Assembly: GCA_937958815.1 (NCBI GenBank)
Contig: CALGMR010000006.1
Coordinates: 62,001 to 126,000 of the forward strand
From: an uncultured Rhizobiaceae group bacterium
GTDB taxonomy: Bacteria > Pseudomonadota > Alphaproteobacteria > Rhizobiales > Rhizobiaceae
DNA length: 64,000 bases
Reading direction: 5' to 3'
In this document: in pieces, positions 8,491-17,358 of the stretch
Layout: every line of letters begins with the position of its first letter
How positions within the stretch are numbered: the stretch's first letter is position 1
Notes under the pieces: generated by a model
What the model saw: only the letters and a program-made list of their open reading frames with translations
What the model was told of the DNA's origin: nothing
Databases searched by the model: none
Program-made: the position numbers and the translations under genes

Positions 8491-9390
8491 ATGGACAAGA
8501 AAACGCGTATTGATGCATTCGGGGCGTCCAGCCTGATCTTGTTTTCGGCTTTACTGGGTCCCAATCAGGTTTTGATCAAAGTTGTGAACAGTGGATTGCA
8601 GCCCGTGTTTCAGGCAGGGTTGCGGTCGCTTTGCGCCCTTCCAGTCATTGTGATTTTTGCTCTCATTGCCAAACGCAAATTGTCGATCACCGACGGCAGT
8701 CTCGTGGGAGGTGTGATCTGCGGATTGTTGTTTTCCGGCGAGTTTATATTGCTCTTTCTTGCGCTGGATTACACGACAGTCGCCCGCACCTCGATTTTCT
8801 TTTACACAATGCCGTTTTGGGTCGCGCTGGCAGCACATTTTTTGATTCCCGGGGAACGGTTGACCGCAATACGCAGCCTCGGGCTGTTTCTCGCCATGGC
8901 AGGCGTTGCCATTGCCATGTTGGATCGCCCTCAACAAGCCGGTGAATACGCGCTTTGGGGCGATATCATGTGTCTGTTTGGCGCCATGATGTGGGCAGGG
9001 ATTGCCCTCTCAGCTCGAGTGACAAAACTGTCCCGCTCAACACCAGAAATGCAGCTGGTTTATCAATTGGCGGTTTCTGCTCCAATCGTCTTGTTCGTTG
9101 CTCCGTTTTTCGGGGATCTCGTGCGCGATCTGCACCCCTATCATATTGGAATATTTACATTTCAAGTGTTCGTGGTCGTGGCCTTTGGGTTTTCATTCTG
9201 GTTCTGGCTTTTGTCCAAATATCCTGCTTCTGACATGGCAAGCTTTGGATTTCTTGCGCCTGTGTTCGGCGTTGCTTTCGGTTGGCTCATTTTGGACGAG
9301 CCTGTTACGCTGACGCTGGTGGTGGCCCTTGTATTGGTTGGGCTGGGAATTTTCTTGGTCAACAAGAAGCCCAAGGCCCATTCTTTGTAA
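8491..9390 (+). CDS. EamA/DMT family transporter
   Basis: A polytopic inner-membrane protein with ten predicted helices in two EamA repeats (about 1-140 and 150-290), the drug/metabolite transporter architecture. Features include the TTVARTSIFFYTMPFWVAL segment in the first repeat and PVFGVAFGWLILDEPVT in the second, both typical of EamA domains. The start is uncertain: ATG at 8491 begins MDKKTRIDAFG just before the first helix, while ATG 8458 and GTG 8437 add soluble residues. The cargo cannot be deduced; amino acids or related metabolites are usual. It stands alone between the GST gene and msrP. Confidence 0.87.
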   Translation: MDKKTRIDAFGASSLILFSALLGPNQVLIKVVNSGLQPVFQAGLRSLCALPVIVIFALIAKRKLSITDGSLVGGVICGLLFSGEFILLFLALDYTTVARTSIFFYTMPFWVALAAHFLIPGERLTAIRSLGLFLAMAGVAIAMLDRPQQAGEYALWGDIMCLFGAMMWAGIALSARVTKLSRSTPEMQLVYQLAVSAPIVLFVAPFFGDLVRDLHPYHIGIFTFQVFVVVAFGFSFWFWLLSKYPASDMASFGFLAPVFGVAFGWLILDEPVTLTLVVALVLVGLGIFLVNKKPKAHSL

Positions 9391-9472
9391 CGCAGTGTTT
9401 ATCAAGTTTCATTGAACCTTTTGGCGTCGTTGTCGTAGATTAACAAAAGACGGAAGAGATCGGATCGTTTTC

Positions 9473-10414
9473 ATGACTGTTTACAAATACAATCAACCAC
9501 TGCCTTCGGAAATTACATCGAAGAGCGACTATCTCAACCGCAGGTCTTTCATGGCAGGCGCAGCCGGTCTTGGCCTCTCGCCATTGATCGGCATGGCCGC
9601 GGCACATGCGGCATTGAAAACGTCTAAAAGCCCTTACTCCACGGACGAGAAGACAACTGCGCTAGAGCATGTGACCAGCTACAACAATTTCTACGAGTTC
9701 GGCACTGCAAAGTCCGATCCAGCGAAATATGCAGGTTCACTCACCACACGGCCTTGGACGATCGATGTGGGGGGCATGGTCAACAAGCCGGGCACTCTGG
9801 ATATTGAAACCCTTTTGACAAAATTTCCGCTTGAAGAACGCATCTATAGGTTCCGTTGTGTGGAAGCATGGTCGATGGTCATTCCATGGGTCGGCATTCC
9901 ACTCGCCAGTGTTTTGAAGCAGTTTGACGCGCAAGGCAGCGCGAAATATGTGGCCTTTGAAACGCTGCAACGCCCAGAAGAAATGCCCGGTCAGAAAGGC
10001 ATTTTCTCCTCACTGCCATGGCCTTATGTGGAAGGCCTGCGCATGGACGAAGCTTTGCACCCGCTTACCATTTTGGCCGTAGGTTTGTATGGCGACATTC
10101 TTCCAAATCAAAACGGAGCGCCAGTGCGCCTTGTTGTTCCATGGAAATACGGGTTCAAAAGCATCAAATCGATTGTTTCCATGAAATTGACCGAGCAAGA
10201 GCCGCCGACTTCTTGGAACAAAGCTGGCCCAAATGAATATGGCTTTTATTCCAATGTGAATCCTGAAGTCAGCCATCCACGCTGGAGCCAAGCCAGCGAA
10301 CGCATTATCGGCGGCGGCATTTTTGCTGCGCGCAAAGAAACGCAATTTTTGAACGGCTATGCAGATGAAGTCGGTTCATTGTATGAGGGAATGGACTTGA
10401 GAAAGAACTACTAA
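9473..10414 (+). CDS. msrP: Protein-methionine-sulfoxide reductase catalytic subunit (molybdoenzyme)
   Basis: MsrP (YedY) is a periplasmic molybdenum-cofactor enzyme that repairs oxidised methionine in envelope proteins. The 313 residues start with a Tat signal: the twin arginines Arg23-Arg24 in NRRSFM, followed by an Ala/Gly-rich core ending near AHAALK. The molybdenum-ligating cysteine is Cys129 in [17 protein letters not shown], a highly conserved segment. It sits 16 bases upstream of msrQ, which supplies electrons from the quinone pool. The cofactor could come from the moaDE products encoded at 3.4-4.1 kb. Confidence 0.96.
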   Translation: MTVYKYNQPLPSEITSKSDYLNRRSFMAGAAGLGLSPLIGMAAAHAALKTSKSPYSTDEKTTALEHVTSYNNFYEFGTAKSDPAKYAGSLTTRPWTIDVGGMVNKPGTLDIETLLTKFPLEERIYRFRCVEAWSMVIPWVGIPLASVLKQFDAQGSAKYVAFETLQRPEEMPGQKGIFSSLPWPYVEGLRMDEALHPLTILAVGLYGDILPNQNGAPVRLVVPWKYGFKSIKSIVSMKLTEQEPPTSWNKAGPNEYGFYSNVNPEVSHPRWSQASERIIGGGIFAARKETQFLNGYADEVGSLYEGMDLRKNY

Positions 10415-10430
10415 GGTTTTCTTTTAGCCC

Positions 10431-11033
10431 ATGGCGCAATCAAAAGTCTGGACACGCCTGCCCTCGTGGCTGATCTATCCGGTCGGCATGATACCTGCTG
10501 TCTATTTGTTTTACGCCGCATTCACCAACCAGCTTGGGGCTGACCCGCTGGACGCTTTGGAAAACGAATTGGGTGAATGGGCGCTGAAGTTTCTCGTTTT
10601 GGGATTGCTGTTCACCCCATTGCTGAAAATCGGCCGCGTCAATTTAGTCAAATATCGCCGTGCAATTGGCTTGGTTGCCTTCGCCTATGTCTTCCTGCAC
10701 CTCGCCGTTTATGTTGCATTAGACCGTCAATTTGGTTGGTGGGAAATCTGGGGCGATATTGTAAAGCGCCCCTATATCACCATTGGAATGGCGGCTTTTA
10801 TTTTGCTGTTGCCGCTGGCAATCACGTCGAACAATGCATCGATCAAGCAACTTGGTACAGCAGCATGGCGCAATCTGCACAAACTTGCCTATCCCGCCGT
10901 TTTGTTTGGTGCCCTCCACTATGTTCTTTTGAAAAAGACCTGGGAACCAGAACCCTTAGTCTATCTAGCAATTATTTTGGTGTTACTGGGGTGGCGTTTT
11001 TTGCAGTTCAAACGAGCTGTCAAAAACGCTTAA
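10431..11033 (+). CDS. msrQ: Protein-methionine-sulfoxide reductase heme-binding subunit
   Basis: The membrane partner of MsrP, a heme b protein of the ferric-reductase-like domain superfamily passing electrons from quinol to MsrP. The 200 residues form about six hydrophobic segments. Visible landmarks are the FLVLGLLFTPL and YRRAIGLVAFAYVFLHLAVY helices, whose His is a heme ligand candidate, and WRNLHKLAYPAVLFGALHYV, which carries two more. The length is normal. It closely follows msrP and is followed 62 bases later by an unrelated MFS gene on the same strand. Confidence 0.95.
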   Translation: MAQSKVWTRLPSWLIYPVGMIPAVYLFYAAFTNQLGADPLDALENELGEWALKFLVLGLLFTPLLKIGRVNLVKYRRAIGLVAFAYVFLHLAVYVALDRQFGWWEIWGDIVKRPYITIGMAAFILLLPLAITSNNASIKQLGTAAWRNLHKLAYPAVLFGALHYVLLKKTWEPEPLVYLAIILVLLGWRFLQFKRAVKNA

Positions 11034-11095
11034 ATTCACCCGCAACACTCAAGTTTGTGGTTGCTCGTTTTCGCCGATGCCCCTAGCGTCCCGCA

Positions 11096-12313
11096 ATGGA
11101 CACGAGCGACCTCACCGACAGCAAATATTCCTGGCAACGCCTTGCGATCTCTTTGGTCATTGCGATTGTTGGCAATGCGGGCATGTGGGCGGTTATTCTT
11201 GTACTGCCAGCGGTTCAAAAAGAGTTTGGCGTGGGCCGTGCAGATGCGACCCTGCCCTATATTTTGACTATGATCGGCTTTGCTCTGGGCAATCTTATGA
11301 TCGGCCGTGCGGTTGACCGATTTGGTGTTCACATCGCGATTTCCTTGGCAGCGGTTGGCAGCGCGATTGGGTATGGCTTGTCCGCTCTCGCGCCATCCAT
11401 ATTCATCGTATCGCTGTTGCATTTTGTTATTGGTTTTGGAACAGCGGCCTGCTTCGGGCCGCTAATCGCTGACATTTCGCATTGGTTCTTGAAACGACGC
11501 GGATTGGCGGTGGCCATCGCGGCGAGCGGAAACTATCTCTCAGGCGTGGTTTGGCCGTTTTTCTTGACACCCGTTATGGCGACATATGGATGGCGCGGCG
11601 CGTATGTCGTTCTGGCAGCGTCTTCACTTGTAATTATGGTGCCTATGGCCCTGTTGCTGCGGAAGCGCATCACACAGGCCATGACCGACAGCGCAGATGC
11701 CATTTCAAAGCAAGCTGTACGCTCCACTGGTCTTTCGCCCAATACAATGCAAATTCTTTTGGCCGTTGCGGGCGTTGCCTGTTGCGTGGCCATGGCCATG
11801 CCACAAGTGCATATCGTTGCCCTGTGTATCGACCTTGGCTTTGGTGCGGTTGCCGGCTCTCAAATGTTGTCATTGATGTTGTTCGGCGGTGTGATCTCAC
11901 GTCTGATCTCTGGCATTCTGGCCGACAGGCTTGGCGGATTGGTCACACTGCTTATTGGCTCTACAGCGCAATGCATCGCACTGTTTCTCTATTTGCCATT
12001 TGATGGGCTGGTTTCGCTCTATGTGGTCAGCCTTGTGTTTGGCCTTTCACAAGGCGGCATCGTGCCGAGCTATGCCATCATCGTGCGAGAAACCATGCCT
12101 GCAAAAGAAGCTGGCGCAAGGGTCGGGTTCATCATCATGGCCACTATATTTGGCATGGCACTGGGCGGCTGGATGTCGGGCTGGATTTACGATGTAACAG
12201 GCTCATACGACATGGCGTTTTACAACGGCATCGCTTGGAATTTCCTCAACATGGCCATTGCCGCGTTCTTGCTTATGAGACTGCGGGGCAACACTCGCCA
12301 AATTCCTGCATAA
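11096..12313 (+). CDS. Major facilitator superfamily transporter
   Basis: A 405-residue secondary transporter with twelve hydrophobic segments. It shows MFS landmarks such as the loop 2-3 motif GRAVDRFG near residues 68-75 and a second copy in the other half (GILADRLGG). The overall look, with HWFLKRRGLAVAIAASG after helix 4 and a SQGGIVPSYAIIVRE segment late in the protein, resembles the monocarboxylate/oxalate-formate exchanger-like group. The substrate is inference. It lies 62 bases after msrQ and before the ABC-F gene, with no clear regulatory connection. Confidence 0.88.
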   Translation: MDTSDLTDSKYSWQRLAISLVIAIVGNAGMWAVILVLPAVQKEFGVGRADATLPYILTMIGFALGNLMIGRAVDRFGVHIAISLAAVGSAIGYGLSALAPSIFIVSLLHFVIGFGTAACFGPLIADISHWFLKRRGLAVAIAASGNYLSGVVWPFFLTPVMATYGWRGAYVVLAASSLVIMVPMALLLRKRITQAMTDSADAISKQAVRSTGLSPNTMQILLAVAGVACCVAMAMPQVHIVALCIDLGFGAVAGSQMLSLMLFGGVISRLISGILADRLGGLVTLLIGSTAQCIALFLYLPFDGLVSLYVVSLVFGLSQGGIVPSYAIIVRETMPAKEAGARVGFIIMATIFGMALGGWMSGWIYDVTGSYDMAFYNGIAWNFLNMAIAAFLLMRLRGNTRQIPA

Positions 12314-12375
12314 ATAACGCATTCATGGCTGCTCAAGCCTTGCGCTTCGTCCACTAATCCACCACAAGCCCGATC

Positions 12376-14262
12376 ATGCTTAAAGTAAATGATCTCACCT
12401 TCCGTATGCAGGGCCGCCTGTTGCTTGAAAACACCTCCATGGTTGTGCCAATGGGCGCGCGTGTGGGCTTTGTTGGACGCAACGGCACGGGAAAAACCAC
12501 ATTGTTCAAACTCATCACGGGTGAGTATGGGCCAGAGACTGGAAGCCTTTCTCTTCGCCGTGGCATGCGCATTGGGCAAGTGGCGCAGGAAGCACCCGGC
12601 AATGAGAAGACACTGCTGGAAACCGTGCTGGAAGCGGACACGGAACGCGCAGAACTGATGTTGGAAGCAGAAACAGCGACCGACCCCACACGCATTGCAG
12701 ACATCCACACGCGTTTGGGTGACATCGATGCGCATTCAGCAGAAGCACGCGCGGGAGCCATTCTTCACGGTTTGGGGTTCGATGCCGAAGCACAAGCCCG
12801 CCCTTGTTCCGATTTTTCTGGCGGTTGGCGCATGCGTGTGGCTTTGGCTGCAGTTCTGTTTTCAGAGCCAGATCTCTTGCTGCTAGACGAACCGACCAAC
12901 TATCTCGACCTTGAAGGCACGCTTTGGCTGGAAAACTACATTTCGCGCTACCGCCACACGGTCATCATCATCAGTCATGACCGCGACTTGTTGAATAAAT
13001 GCTGCAACACGATTGTGCATTTGGAGAATAGAAAGCTGACTGCCTATAAAGGCGATTACGATTTCTTCGAAAAAACCCGTGCCGAACGCATGGCGTTGCA
13101 ATCGAAGATGAAAGCCAAGCAGGACGCAAAACGCGCCCACATGCAGGCCTTCGTGGATCGCTTTAAAGCCAAAGCGTCTAAAGCGACACAGGCGCAAAGC
13201 CGCGTGAAAGCACTGGAAAAAATGGCCGTGATCTCGGCTGTGCAAGACACAGATGTTGCGCCGCTTCACTTCCCCTCGCCTGAAAAAGAAATTGCTTCTC
13301 CCATCATCAATTTAGAGAAAGCCTTTGTGGGCTATGAAGAAGGCAAGCCAATTATCGGCAATATGGATTTGCGCATTGATGCCGACGACCGCATCGCGCT
13401 TTTGGGTGCAAACGGCAACGGCAAATCCACTTTCGCCAAACTGATTTCAGGTCGCCTGCAAGTGATGGACGGTAAAGTCTCCCGTTCTGAAAAACTGCGG
13501 GTCGCCATGTTTGCCCAACACAATATGGATGACCTGTTTCCAGAAGAAACACCCATCGACCATGTGCGCAAACTCATGCCCCACGAACCGGAAGCTAAGG
13601 TGCGTGGGCGTGTGGCGCGCATGGGCTTGGGTGCAGAGAAGATGGAAACCAAGGCCAAGAGCCTTTCTGGTGGTGAAAAAGCGCGGCTTTTGCTTGGGCT
13701 CGCCACGTTCCACAAACCGCATCTGTTGATCCTAGATGAACCGACCAACCATCTCGACATCGACAGCCGCGAAAGCCTTGTGATGGCGCTGAACGCCTAT
13801 TCGGGTGCAGTGATTTTGATCTCTCACGACAGACATTTGGTGGAAGCCAGCGCGGAACGTTTGTGGCTCGTGCACGACGGCAAAGTTGGCCCTTATGAAG
13901 GCGATTTGGAAGACTATCGCCGCCTGATCCTAAAGGGCCCCGGCTCGCCTGCATCGAAGAAAGAAGCCAAGGCACCAAAGGTAAAACCAGTCGTTGAAAA
14001 ATCCGCTGGAGAAAAGCGCCGCGAAGAAGCCGTGAAACGCGAGAACCAGGCTGAAGCACGCGCGCGCATCAAAAAGCTCGAAGCGATCATGAAGAAAGCC
14101 GAAGAAGCGATTGCCAAACTCAACAAACTTCTCGCCACGGCCAGCACAGAACGCGATGCGAAACGCATCCGTGATCTGGCCACCAAGAAAGCCGAATTCG
14201 AACGCCGTTTGGTGGACGTTGAAGAAGAATGGCTGGCCTTGAGTGAGAGCTTGGCGGGGTAA
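12376..14262 (+). CDS. ABC-F family ATP-binding cassette protein, YheS/Uup-like
   Basis: A soluble 628-residue protein with two nucleotide-binding domains and no membrane segments, typical of ABC-F factors that act on the ribosome. Domain 1 has Walker A GRNGTGKT, signature SGGWRMR and Walker B LLLLDEPTNYLD. A charged linker (about 235-300) follows, matching the P-site tRNA interaction region. Domain 2 has Walker A GANGNGKS, signature SGGEKARL and LILDEPTNHLD. The last 90 residues are a Lys/Glu-rich coiled coil. YheS and Uup are the nearest relatives I would name; the exact subfamily needs a tree. Confidence 0.92.
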   Translation: MLKVNDLTFRMQGRLLLENTSMVVPMGARVGFVGRNGTGKTTLFKLITGEYGPETGSLSLRRGMRIGQVAQEAPGNEKTLLETVLEADTERAELMLEAETATDPTRIADIHTRLGDIDAHSAEARAGAILHGLGFDAEAQARPCSDFSGGWRMRVALAAVLFSEPDLLLLDEPTNYLDLEGTLWLENYISRYRHTVIIISHDRDLLNKCCNTIVHLENRKLTAYKGDYDFFEKTRAERMALQSKMKAKQDAKRAHMQAFVDRFKAKASKATQAQSRVKALEKMAVISAVQDTDVAPLHFPSPEKEIASPIINLEKAFVGYEEGKPIIGNMDLRIDADDRIALLGANGNGKSTFAKLISGRLQVMDGKVSRSEKLRVAMFAQHNMDDLFPEETPIDHVRKLMPHEPEAKVRGRVARMGLGAEKMETKAKSLSGGEKARLLLGLATFHKPHLLILDEPTNHLDIDSRESLVMALNAYSGAVILISHDRHLVEASAERLWLVHDGKVGPYEGDLEDYRRLILKGPGSPASKKEAKAPKVKPVVEKSAGEKRREEAVKRENQAEARARIKKLEAIMKKAEEAIAKLNKLLATASTERDAKRIRDLATKKAEFERRLVDVEEEWLALSESLAG

Positions 14263-14293
14263 GTCGGTCTGGTCGATCAAAGATCTCAATGTC

Positions 14294-14470
14294 ATTGCCG
14301 CCACAGCGGCAATCCAGAGAGGCATGTTTGAACACGCGACTGATAACTCCGCAACCACAGCACTGGATCACCGCTGCTGCGGTGATGACATAAGAAATGT
14401 GGATAAAATGACGGAATGGTCCCCTGTGACAAGCACTGGGTGACCACTCCAAACGAGGAACAAAGTCCTC
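14294..14470. other. Cluster of four short hairpins between convergent genes
   Basis: The 214-base gap between the ABC-F stop and the creatinase stop holds no plausible gene but four inverted repeats in a row. They are an 8-base perfect stem with a CACA loop (14294-14313), an 8-base perfect stem with a TGCT loop (14367-14386), an imperfect stem (14417-14446) and a 5-base stem (14455-14470). None is followed by a convincing T run on either strand, so they are not classical terminators. They could be a structured 3' end for either transcript or a small RNA. Confidence 0.45.
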
Positions 14471-14476
14471 TGACCA

Positions 14477-15694
14477 TTACCCAATGATGTTGTGTTCAGG
14501 CCCATACGGAAACTTCGTGATGTTTTCCGTTCCCTCTTCGCTGATGACCAGAATATCGTGTTCGCGATAGCCGCCGGCACCTGCAGTTCCTTCTGGCACC
14601 CAGAGCATGGGTTCCATGCTGATCACCATGCCGAGTTCCAACACGGTTTCGATGTCTTCACGCAGTTCAAGCCCTGCTTCGCGGCCATAGTAGTGTGACA
14701 GAACACCGAAGGAATGGCCGTAGCCGAATGAGCGGTATTGCAGCAGGTCTTCATCGGTGAAGAAGCGGTTGATCTCGTCGCAAATCATGGCGCAACTGTT
14801 GCCTTTTTGGATAAGCGAAATGCCAAGTTCGTGGGCAGCCACATTGGCGTTCCAAATGCGCAAGGAGTCTGCATCGGGCTCTCCCACGAACAAGGTGCGT
14901 TCCAGCGCCGTGTAATAGGCGGAAATCATCGGAAATGTGTTGAGGCTGAGGATGTCACCCTTTCGCAGTTTGCGCGTGGTGACTGGGTTGTGGGCACCAT
15001 CTGTGTTCAAACCAGACTGGAACCACACCCATGTGTCGCGCAATTCGCTGTCGGGAAACGAATTTGCGATTTCCAATTCCATCGCATCGCGACCAGCCAT
15101 GGCTACATCGATTTCCCGCACTCCCTCTTTGATTGCTGTATGAATGGCCGCGCCGCCCACATCGGCAATCCGTGCGCCTTCCTTGATCAGTGCGATTTCC
15201 TCATGGGATTTGATCATCCGCGCGGACATGGTTTCGCCAGCCACATCCACCAGTGTTGGTGCGCCAAGCATGTCTTCCATGATAGACTTTTGAGCGAGCG
15301 TGAGGTGGTCGCCCTCAATGCCGATGCGCTTTGCACCACCAGTGAGTTGATGAACGGCGCGCCAATAATTGTTGCGTTGCCAATCGGTGTAAATCACGCT
15401 GTCGCAATGAGACTGCCGCCATGGCTGACTGCCGTCGATGTTTGCCGAGACCACCGTGCACTGGGTTTGCGATACAACGCAGGCATAGGGCCTGCCAAAT
15501 GCGCAATATAAGAACCCTGAATAGTAAGCGATGTTGTGCATGGAGGTGAGCACAACGTGCGACACATCAAGCTTTTCCATAATGGTGCGCAATGCGGAAA
15601 TCCGGCGGTCATATTCGCCTTGCGAAAACGCAAGCTGTGTTTTTTCGCCGTTGTGACGGGTGAAAAAATCAGGTCGATCTAAATGGTTTGGCAT
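14477..15694 (-). CDS. Creatinase (creatine amidinohydrolase)
   Basis: Hydrolyses creatine to sarcosine and urea; a member of the pita-bread (M24) fold that does not need metal. With the start at 15694 the protein has 405 residues, the normal length. It resembles the Pseudomonas enzyme as I recall it throughout, e.g. NIAYYSGFLYCAFGRPYA near residue 54, VVSANIDGSQPWR, YTDWQRNNY, and the C-terminal GYREHDILVISEEGTENITK. His235 in NTDGAHNPVTTRK corresponds to the catalytic histidine, Arg68 and Glu265 to substrate-binding residues. No sarcosine oxidase or creatininase is adjacent. A hairpin-rich leader precedes it. Confidence 0.93.
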   Translation of the reverse strand: MPNHLDRPDFFTRHNGEKTQLAFSQGEYDRRISALRTIMEKLDVSHVVLTSMHNIAYYSGFLYCAFGRPYACVVSQTQCTVVSANIDGSQPWRQSHCDSVIYTDWQRNNYWRAVHQLTGGAKRIGIEGDHLTLAQKSIMEDMLGAPTLVDVAGETMSARMIKSHEEIALIKEGARIADVGGAAIHTAIKEGVREIDVAMAGRDAMELEIANSFPDSELRDTWVWFQSGLNTDGAHNPVTTRKLRKGDILSLNTFPMISAYYTALERTLFVGEPDADSLRIWNANVAAHELGISLIQKGNSCAMICDEINRFFTDEDLLQYRSFGYGHSFGVLSHYYGREAGLELREDIETVLELGMVISMEPMLWVPEGTAGAGGYREHDILVISEEGTENITKFPYGPEHNIIG

Positions 15695-15711
15695 AATGCT
15701 CTCCCAACCAA

Positions 15712-15748
15712 TCCGGGTTGAGATTCCAAGCCCGGAAAACATCCGGGC
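15712..15748 (-). promoter_or_regulatory. Possible switch-like leader of the creatinase gene
   Basis: In the creatinase transcript a perfect 7-base hairpin (GCCCGGA, loop TGTTT, TCCGGGC; 15748 to 15730) lies about 35 bases before the start codon. A third segment, CCCGGA (15717 to 15712), sits just before the ribosome site and can pair with the same TCCGGG. The two pairings exclude each other, an arrangement that can control translation. No known riboswitch class was recognised, and the repeats are short. Confidence 0.4.
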
Positions 15749-16305
15749 GTTCAGGACGGTGAAAATAACGCGTCGCCGCGATCAAAACACACGCTCATGT
15801 GCAACGACGCCATCGCTGCGAGCAAAATCTGATTATCTGGATAGTATTGTCGGGTCAAGCGCAGTTGGGATGGAGGGCGGCTTAGAAACTTTAGTGCCAT
15901 TAAAGCACCGATACCATCTTTCACCAACAATAGGTAACCGTCGCAAAATGTTTCGTATATTTCCATTTTTGAGTGCGGACTAAGCCAATTTCTGAGAATT
16001 GCAACAAAGGATGTTTCTAAGACGGTGAACTTAGCTATTTGGCCAGCAAATTACACACTCGATTCCATCCCGCAGCCGACCCATAAACGCTGGCCGTGAT
16101 TGAGAGTCTGTCGAAATACTCTGCAGGTGCAAGTGAGCTGACGAAACCTGCCGACATGGCACAAGCGACCTTCACTAAGCACCATGTTAGAACATTGCAC
16201 ATAAGGGCCGTCAGACTACGTGTGAAAATCTGCTCAGATTGCTATTAGGATTCGTTGTACCATCGAACCGAAATGCTGAAATTCAAAGCCCATCAATCAA
16301 AGAAT
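15749..16305. other. Gene-free stretch of about 560 bases
   Basis: No convincing gene, tRNA or repeat family is visible between the creatinase leader and the promoter of the SGNH-like gene. The longest minus-strand frame (15751-15966) has no ribosome site and no recognisable family. Composition becomes richer in A+T towards 16300. The stretch may hold the creatinase promoter and remnants of a lost gene. Confidence 0.5.
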
Positions 16306-16333
16306 TTTACAAATATAATTTTTCTGTTATACT
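16306..16333 (+). promoter_or_regulatory. Sigma-70-type promoter for the SGNH-like gene
   Basis: TTTACA (16306-16311) and TATACT (16328-16333) are separated by 16 bases, close to the housekeeping consensus, within an A+T-rich segment. The start codon at 16365 lies about 25 bases after the expected transcription start. No strong ribosome site is visible between them. Confidence 0.5.
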
Positions 16334-16364
16334 TTATCTTATTTGATATTATTGGGTAATTACT

Positions 16365-17261
16365 ATGGATATCGATACGCGACTTATCGATGAGGGGATC
16401 ACCATTGAGGCAAGTGAAAGCGATGCCTTGATTTATGAGGTTAGGGATCGAGATGGGCGTTTGATCGGCAAGGAAGAGTTTCATGAGCGTTTTGGCGACA
16501 TGGATGCTGAAGCCTCTATAGACTGGACTCGTACATCAGATACACGGACGAGCATTTGCGGCGAGGGTGATTCTTGGATAAATATTTTGTGGCCAATTTC
16601 AGCGGTTCGTGGGCATGAGCAAACTTTTTTCGATGTGATGCAGCGAACGAGACGTTACCGAATGTTGGATCAAGGTTATCCTGGCGACACCTTAAAAGAG
16701 ATCGTTGAAAAAAAGGAATACAAGGGGCCAATAGCCTCGGGGCTCTATGACTATTTTATCTTTTCAGCGGCAGGCAATGATGTTTTAGGCGGAAATGCAC
16801 TTCGCACTTTTCTAAAACCCAGAGCTGATGTCGATCCAGATGATACACCTTCCGCATGGCTTTATGAAGCAGAAGTGACAAATGCACTCAATTCTATAGA
16901 GCGAAACTACCAGATCGTTGCGAGAGAAATTACGGTTTGGTCTAACGGTCGAACGAAAATGCTCATACATGGTTACGACTATCCAATACCACGTGAAGAC
17001 GGCAAATGGTTGGGAAAGCCTCTCCAACAAGCCGGTTATGATCTGACTGACGATGCCGAGCTAGTGACACGCCTTATGCGATACCTCGTCGACCAACTTT
17101 ACAACACCCTAAGTCAAGTTGGGAATCGTCACAGCCATGTTCAACTCATAAATTTACGACAGGTGGTAGCCGGTAGATGGAACGATGAACTCCATCCTCG
17201 GGCTGAGGGTTCAGAAGACATTGCATCTTTGTTCATGTCGCGCATTACGCCAGTGGCATAA
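16365..17261 (+). CDS. SGNH/GDSL-hydrolase-like orphan protein
   Basis: A 298-residue protein of unknown role with the marks of an SGNH hydrolase. Block I is CGEGDSW with Ser70 as nucleophile, block III is AAGNDVLGG with Asn138, and block V is NDELHP with Asp274 and His277. No signal peptide or membrane segment is seen, so a cytoplasmic role is likely. The first 60 residues are acidic and do not look like the enzyme core. It is richer in A+T than its neighbours, has a strong promoter, and lies between a gene-poor stretch and the core holC gene, which suggests acquisition by transfer. The substrate is unknown. Confidence 0.7.
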   Translation: MDIDTRLIDEGITIEASESDALIYEVRDRDGRLIGKEEFHERFGDMDAEASIDWTRTSDTRTSICGEGDSWINILWPISAVRGHEQTFFDVMQRTRRYRMLDQGYPGDTLKEIVEKKEYKGPIASGLYDYFIFSAAGNDVLGGNALRTFLKPRADVDPDDTPSAWLYEAEVTNALNSIERNYQIVAREITVWSNGRTKMLIHGYDYPIPREDGKWLGKPLQQAGYDLTDDAELVTRLMRYLVDQLYNTLSQVGNRHSHVQLINLRQVVAGRWNDELHPRAEGSEDIASLFMSRITPVA

Positions 17262-17358
17262 ATGAATATATGGAATTTTTCTCTACTTGCAGCAGGGCTG
17301 CTTAGGTCACTTCGTTTCTATGGCCGACATTCGACCAAACTCTTACATCGGCGACACC

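Noticed and set aside
14738-15511. Long plus-strand reading frame (257 codons) antisense to creatinase
   Set aside because: It is the mirror of a well-conserved gene, has no ribosome site and resembles no family; base bias in the sense gene explains it.
15751-15966. Minus-strand frame of 71 codons upstream of creatinase
   Set aside because: No ribosome site, no recognisable family and no support from spacing; kept only as a possible remnant in the gap entry.
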